This document shows, in pieces, positions 60,858-64,000 of a stretch of 64,000 nucleotides of DNA (its first letter is position 1; the number at the start of each line of letters is the position of its first letter). The translations under genes were made by a program, and so were the position numbers. The stretch is from assembly GCF_017875465.1 (NCBI RefSeq), contig NZ_JAGGMQ010000001.1:248001-312000 (forward strand), read 5' to 3'. Below the pieces are notes generated by a model, which made no database searches, was not told the origin of the DNA, and saw only the letters and a list, made by a program, of their open reading frames with translations. The stretch is from Winslowiella toletana. Its GTDB lineage: Bacteria; Pseudomonadota; Gammaproteobacteria; Enterobacterales; Enterobacteriaceae.

Positions 60858-61553
60858 TCACAGCGCAGGCTGCAGCCTTTTCTGCGCTTCAATTTTCATC
60901 AGAAAATCATAGAGCGGCGCCAGCTGCTGGAAGCCAGCCGCTAACACCGGCACCAGCTGCGGCGAAAACAGTAGATCCATCTGCCGCTGCTCACTGATTA
61001 ATGCCCAGGATTTCTTGTTGTACCATTGCGACAGCTCCGGCTGCATGCCCTTTACCAGCTCACGCTTATAACTTTCACCTTCCAGCACAAAGTTATCCGG
61101 GATCGCGGCGCTCATATTAAGAAAAGCAGCAGGGTCCTGCAGCAGACGCTCCCGGAACAGATTCATGGTGATACGTGAAGCGCTGTAATAGCCGAGGCCA
61201 TAGCGCCACCAGTCGGGGCCAAACTCGAAAAAATAGGTCGGTGCATCGGTCCAGTTTTTGCGTGACCGTTTAAAGGTCAGCCAGATATTGCTGCGATACA
61301 GCGACTTATCGCGGGAAAAACGCGTATCGCGATGCATACGGGAAATGGTCTTGCCAACTGCCGGGCGTATCTCAAACAGCTCATCGATAATCAGCATATC
61401 CTGCGCTAAATCGGCGACCAGCTGGCGTACAGGCTTTAGCAGCTCCTCGTCATATATCCCACGATGCTCGTCGAACCACTCTTTATTATTGTTCTGGCTC
61501 AGCTGTTGTAAGAATGTCAGCCCGCGCTGGGTAACACCGCTAAATTCGCTCAT
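60858..61553 (-). CDS. DUF2461 (TIGR02453) family protein
   Basis: A 231-residue protein. ATG 61553 (MSEFSGVTQRGLTFLQQLSQNNNKEWFDEHR) has GAGG seven bases upstream and starts at the conserved FLxxLxxNNxxxWFxxx motif; the frame opens 90 codons earlier without similarity. Other family stretches are RDTRFSRDKSLYRSNIW and YFFEFGPDWWRYGLGYY. Function is unknown. It lies 211 bp downstream of umuC on the same strand. Confidence 0.88.
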   Translation of the reverse strand: MSEFSGVTQRGLTFLQQLSQNNNKEWFDEHRGIYDEELLKPVRQLVADLAQDMLIIDELFEIRPAVGKTISRMHRDTRFSRDKSLYRSNIWLTFKRSRKNWTDAPTYFFEFGPDWWRYGLGYYSASRITMNLFRERLLQDPAAFLNMSAAIPDNFVLEGESYKRELVKGMQPELSQWYNKKSWALISEQRQMDLLFSPQLVPVLAAGFQQLAPLYDFLMKIEAQKRLQPAL

Positions 61554-61764
61554 GATGATCCTCTTCGCCATTAAGCGATAAAGCTTATCAGAACAGACAG
61601 CAGGTTTTAAATCAGCCTGCGCCATACGGAATTTGATCGCTTCTGCAGGATCTGGCGAGCTGACCGGATAGTGTTTATGTTGATCATTTTCGCTAAGAGT
61701 GATCAAGACAATCCCCCTCCTCGCCGTCAGGCTGCGGATCGCGTGCAAAAATGGGCGTTCAGGC

Positions 61765-63027
61765 TTACCGCGCAACAGGTAATCCCGCATAACGGGTCGT
61801 ATACGCTGGCGAGAGCATCTCACGCTTCATCGCCCAGGGCTTCTGAATGCCCTGTCCGGCAAACCAGACCCTGCTATTGGTTTTCTGATTAATATTATCA
61901 ATAACCTGCATTAACTCCGCATGGTTAACCCGTGGCGGATAGTTATCAAACAGATTTAACTGCGCAACGCCGTGACTGAAAAAGTCACCCAGCATTACCC
62001 CGGCTTTCATATAACGATGACCATTGATCCAGATACGATCGAGGCACTCCATCGCCGCGCGGATAATATCGCGCGTATCACTGGTCGGTGTCAGCACTTT
62101 CACCATCGCCTGATTGCCATAGAAGGTTTCCCCCTGCGCATGGGGGCTGGTGCGCACAAACACCGATATTTGCTGGCAATACTGATGCTCTCCCCGCAGC
62201 TTTTCCGCCGCACGCTCCGCGTAGGCGCATACCGCTTCGCGCATATCGGCATACTCGGTAATGCGGCTGCTAAAGGAGCGGCTGCAGAGAATCTGCTGTT
62301 TAGGCGGCGGGCACTCGTCGGTTTCCAGACAAGGTTCACCACGCAGCTCACGTACCGTACGCTCCAGCACTACGTTAAAGTTTTTGCGGATAAAGCTCGG
62401 GGTGGCTTCCGCCAGATGCAGGGCGCTTTCAATCCCCATCAGTTGCAGTCGCTTACCGATACGGCGCCCTACGCCCCAGACATCGCCGACCTCGACCAGA
62501 CTGAGCAGCTTACGCTGGCGATCAATATTCGACAGATCCAGCACGCCGTTGGTTTTGCTCCATAGCTTGGCGGCATGATTCGCCAGCTTAGCCAGCGTTT
62601 TGGTCGGCGCAATACCGACGCCAACCCGCATATGGGTTTCACGCAAAATACGTTGCTGCACCTGCTGGCCGAACAGCTCCAGCGACATGCAGTTACTGAC
62701 GCCGTGCAGCACCAGGAAGGCTTCATCAATCGAATAGATCTCCACCTGCGGCGCCATCTCTTCCAGAATGGTCATCACCCGCTCACTCATATCGGCATAC
62801 AGCGCATAGTTGGAGCTGAATACCGTGACCTGATGGCGCTGAAACAGCGCTTTCTGTTTGAAATAAGGATCCGCCATGGTGATCCCCAGCTTTTTAGCTT
62901 CTGCGCTACGCGCAATCACACAGCCGTCATTATTACTCAGCACCACCACCGGTTTACCGCGTAAATCGGGACGAAACACCGTCTCACAGGAGGCATAGAA
63001 GCTGTTGACATCGACCAGCGCATACAT
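61765..63027 (-). CDS. umuC: Translesion DNA polymerase V catalytic subunit UmuC
   Basis: A 420-residue Y-family polymerase: MYALVDVNSFYASCETVFRPDLRGKPVVVLSNNDGCVIARS at the N-terminus, the second metal site YSIDEAFLVL, the HhH segment KLLSLVEVGDVWGVGRRIGKRLQ, and the UmuC-type C-terminus (GVMLGDFFSHGVAQLNLFD). Length and sequence match E. coli UmuC (422). No umuD lies upstream; only about 45 bp separate the ATG from the LexA box. The Shine-Dalgarno is weak. Confidence 0.95.
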   Translation of the reverse strand: MYALVDVNSFYASCETVFRPDLRGKPVVVLSNNDGCVIARSAEAKKLGITMADPYFKQKALFQRHQVTVFSSNYALYADMSERVMTILEEMAPQVEIYSIDEAFLVLHGVSNCMSLELFGQQVQQRILRETHMRVGVGIAPTKTLAKLANHAAKLWSKTNGVLDLSNIDRQRKLLSLVEVGDVWGVGRRIGKRLQLMGIESALHLAEATPSFIRKNFNVVLERTVRELRGEPCLETDECPPPKQQILCSRSFSSRITEYADMREAVCAYAERAAEKLRGEHQYCQQISVFVRTSPHAQGETFYGNQAMVKVLTPTSDTRDIIRAAMECLDRIWINGHRYMKAGVMLGDFFSHGVAQLNLFDNYPPRVNHAELMQVIDNINQKTNSRVWFAGQGIQKPWAMKREMLSPAYTTRYAGLPVAR

Positions 63028-63070
63028 AGTTATTGATAGTTTCCCGGGCTAAAAGTGCATGACAGATAAA

Positions 63071-63086
63071 CTGTATATATATACAG
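63071..63086. promoter_or_regulatory. LexA (SOS) box upstream of umuC
   Basis: CTGT-ATATATAT-ACAG is a perfect CTGT-N8-ACAG palindrome 44 bp before the umuC ATG, so the gene should be SOS-induced by DNA damage. Confidence 0.93.
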
Positions 63087-63196
63087 TATTACCAATCGCA
63101 GGTGGTGATCAAGCAACTTGTGGCAGAATTTCACGAAGGGGTTGTTGTTATGGGGGATTTATCTGTGTCAGCCAGGCTAACAATCGCTACTTCTTC

Positions 63197-63229
63197 CTTC
63201 GCAAAAGCGGGCTATGCCCGCCCTTTTGC
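63197..63229. terminator. Hairpin downstream of the Abi gene
   Basis: GCAAAAG-CGGGC, loop TAT, GCCCG-CCCTTTTGC forms a stem with a small bulge. It lies just beyond the abi stop codon and could terminate that leftward transcript; there is no long U-run. Confidence 0.55.
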
Positions 63230-63243
63230 AGTTTTGAATGGAA

Positions 63244-64000
63244 CTATACTTGTGGAGGTGGGTTCATCGCTCGCGTCCACAGAGGATCAGAAGCCCATCC
63301 AGGGATAAAACCCATTTTTTCCCAGGTAACACAGTCCGGCTTTTCGGCCATCACTCCATTAAGTTGATTTTTCAGGCCATCCGACCACGACACCTGATCT
63401 GACAGGTATTTAAGGACAACGAGTCGGCTGTACAATGTCTGGGGATTAGACATGTGATGCTCATAGCCATTAAGCCGGGAAGGAGGAAAGGCCTTAAAGA
63501 CCCTGTTCAAGATACGGTTATGGTGTGCGGCCAGGTTTCGAAAATGGCTAAGGGTATGAAACCAGGAAGTCATGACTTCAGTATTACGAATATTAAATTT
63601 TTCGGCAATTTTCTTTTGATCATAGTGATGCAGATTTTTATATATTCTTGACCATGCGCCAAAGCTCAGGGTTTCCGTAATCATCCATGAAGGAGGATAT
63701 TTAGGGTGGCCATATTTTTCTTTATAGTGATCAATAAAGACCTCCTTCGCCTCTCTTATCTGGCCGAAAAAACCCTCATAGTCGTAATCATTATCTAAGT
63801 TTGTTAAGTCCATAAACCAGTGACTACCATACTTAGCACACATATATTCTGATAAACAGGTACGTAAACCAATTTCTACTTTCTGGATTTGTTCAAGGAC
63901 GATCAGCCTCAGTTTCCTGTCAAATTCATATAGTGCAATAATGTCTTCTAATCGCGTTCCAGAAATAAAGGTTTTTGGTTCTACTAATCGGGGATAACTT
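63244..64000 (-). CDS. Abi-family (Abi_2, AbiD/AbiF type) protein, N-terminus beyond window
   Basis: Partial gene: open from the stop at 63244 to the right edge (252 codons, start not in view). Visible from the edge are SYPRLVEPKTFISGTRLEDI, then LYEFDRKLRLIVLEQIQKVE and IGLRTCLSEYMCAKYGSHWF, the Abi_2 core. Then follow SWMITETLSFGAWSRIYKNL and SWFHTLSHFRNLAAHHNRILNR, with a conserved RNxxAHHxR motif as in HEPN-like RNases. Known members act in abortive infection against phage. Its codon use and base composition are clearly more AT-rich than the neighbours, suggesting horizontal acquisition. Confidence 0.85.
   Translation of the reverse strand, partial: SYPRLVEPKTFISGTRLEDIIALYEFDRKLRLIVLEQIQKVEIGLRTCLSEYMCAKYGSHWFMDLTNLDNDYDYEGFFGQIREAKEVFIDHYKEKYGHPKYPPSWMITETLSFGAWSRIYKNLHHYDQKKIAEKFNIRNTEVMTSWFHTLSHFRNLAAHHNRILNRVFKAFPPSRLNGYEHHMSNPQTLYSRLVVLKYLSDQVSWSDGLKNQLNGVMAEKPDCVTWEKMGFIPGWASDPLWTRAMNPPPQV

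Noticed and set aside
63102..63308. 68-codon plus-strand ORF divergent from umuC behind the LexA box
   Set aside because: It runs through a terminator-like hairpin and into the antisense of the abi gene, with no recognisable domain. An SOS-induced small gene is possible but unsupported.

Overview
The window is a 64-kb chromosomal stretch from a motile enterobacterium. Most genes are close relatives of Escherichia coli genes in the same neighbourhood order (lpxM-mepM-znuACB-ruvBAC-yebC-nudB-aspS-yecDEN-cmoAB-cutC-yecM-argS-flhAB-che-mot-flhDC-otsAB). The high GC content, the inserted accessory blocks, and the absence of flhE and uspC from their E. coli positions suggest a non-Escherichia member of Enterobacterales. 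Erwiniaceae (Pantoea/Erwinia-like) is my best guess, by inference only.

Layout. 0-4.2 kb: a tandem pair of lipid A acyltransferase genes (lpxM; the outer copy runs off the left edge), then mepM and znuA, with znuCB divergent from a Zur box. 5.8-11.1 kb: ruvAB, ruvC, yebC, nudB and aspS on the minus strand. 11.4-15.1 kb: yecD, yecE, yecN, cmoA and cmoB on the plus strand. 15.2-16.7 kb: a LysE/RhtB-type exporter and an unknown secreted protein.

16.9-27.9 kb is the main accessory block. It is a catabolic-looking cluster: a polar amino-acid ABC transporter, M20 deacylase/peptidase, enolase-superfamily enzyme, metal-ligand-free M24 (creatinase/ectoine-hydrolase fold) protein, DapA-family lyase, class I aminotransferase, stand-alone CTP-synthase-type glutaminase, atypical SDR, and a GntR regulator with two apparent winged-helix domains. 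TTGTAT/ATACAA elements precede its transcription units. I could not match this combination to a known pathway.

28-33 kb: cutC, a MalY/PatB-type C-S lyase, yecM, a 40-residue membrane micro-ORF and argS. 33-50.3 kb is the flagellar/chemotaxis region: flhA, flhB, cheZ, cheY, cheB, cheR, Tap-like, Tsr-like and a third chemoreceptor, cheW, cheA, motB, motA, flhC and flhD. FliA-type promoters precede two receptor genes. A CRP-type palindrome lies upstream of flhD, inside a 1-kb non-coding region.

51.3-53.6 kb: otsBA (trehalose synthesis). 54.1-56.8 kb: an Ssu/Tau-type ABC transporter of unknown substrate. 56.9-60.6 kb: a ferric-siderophore ABC transporter behind a probable Fur box. 60.9-63.0 kb: a DUF2461 protein and an orphan umuC with a perfect LexA box. 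The right edge holds an incomplete, AT-rich Abi-family (Abi_2) gene that may mark the start of a defence or genomic island. No rRNA, tRNA, CRISPR array or insertion sequence was recognised. A dispersed palindromic repeat (GGGCGGCG-loop-CGCCGCCC units) occurs after cmoB and after argS.
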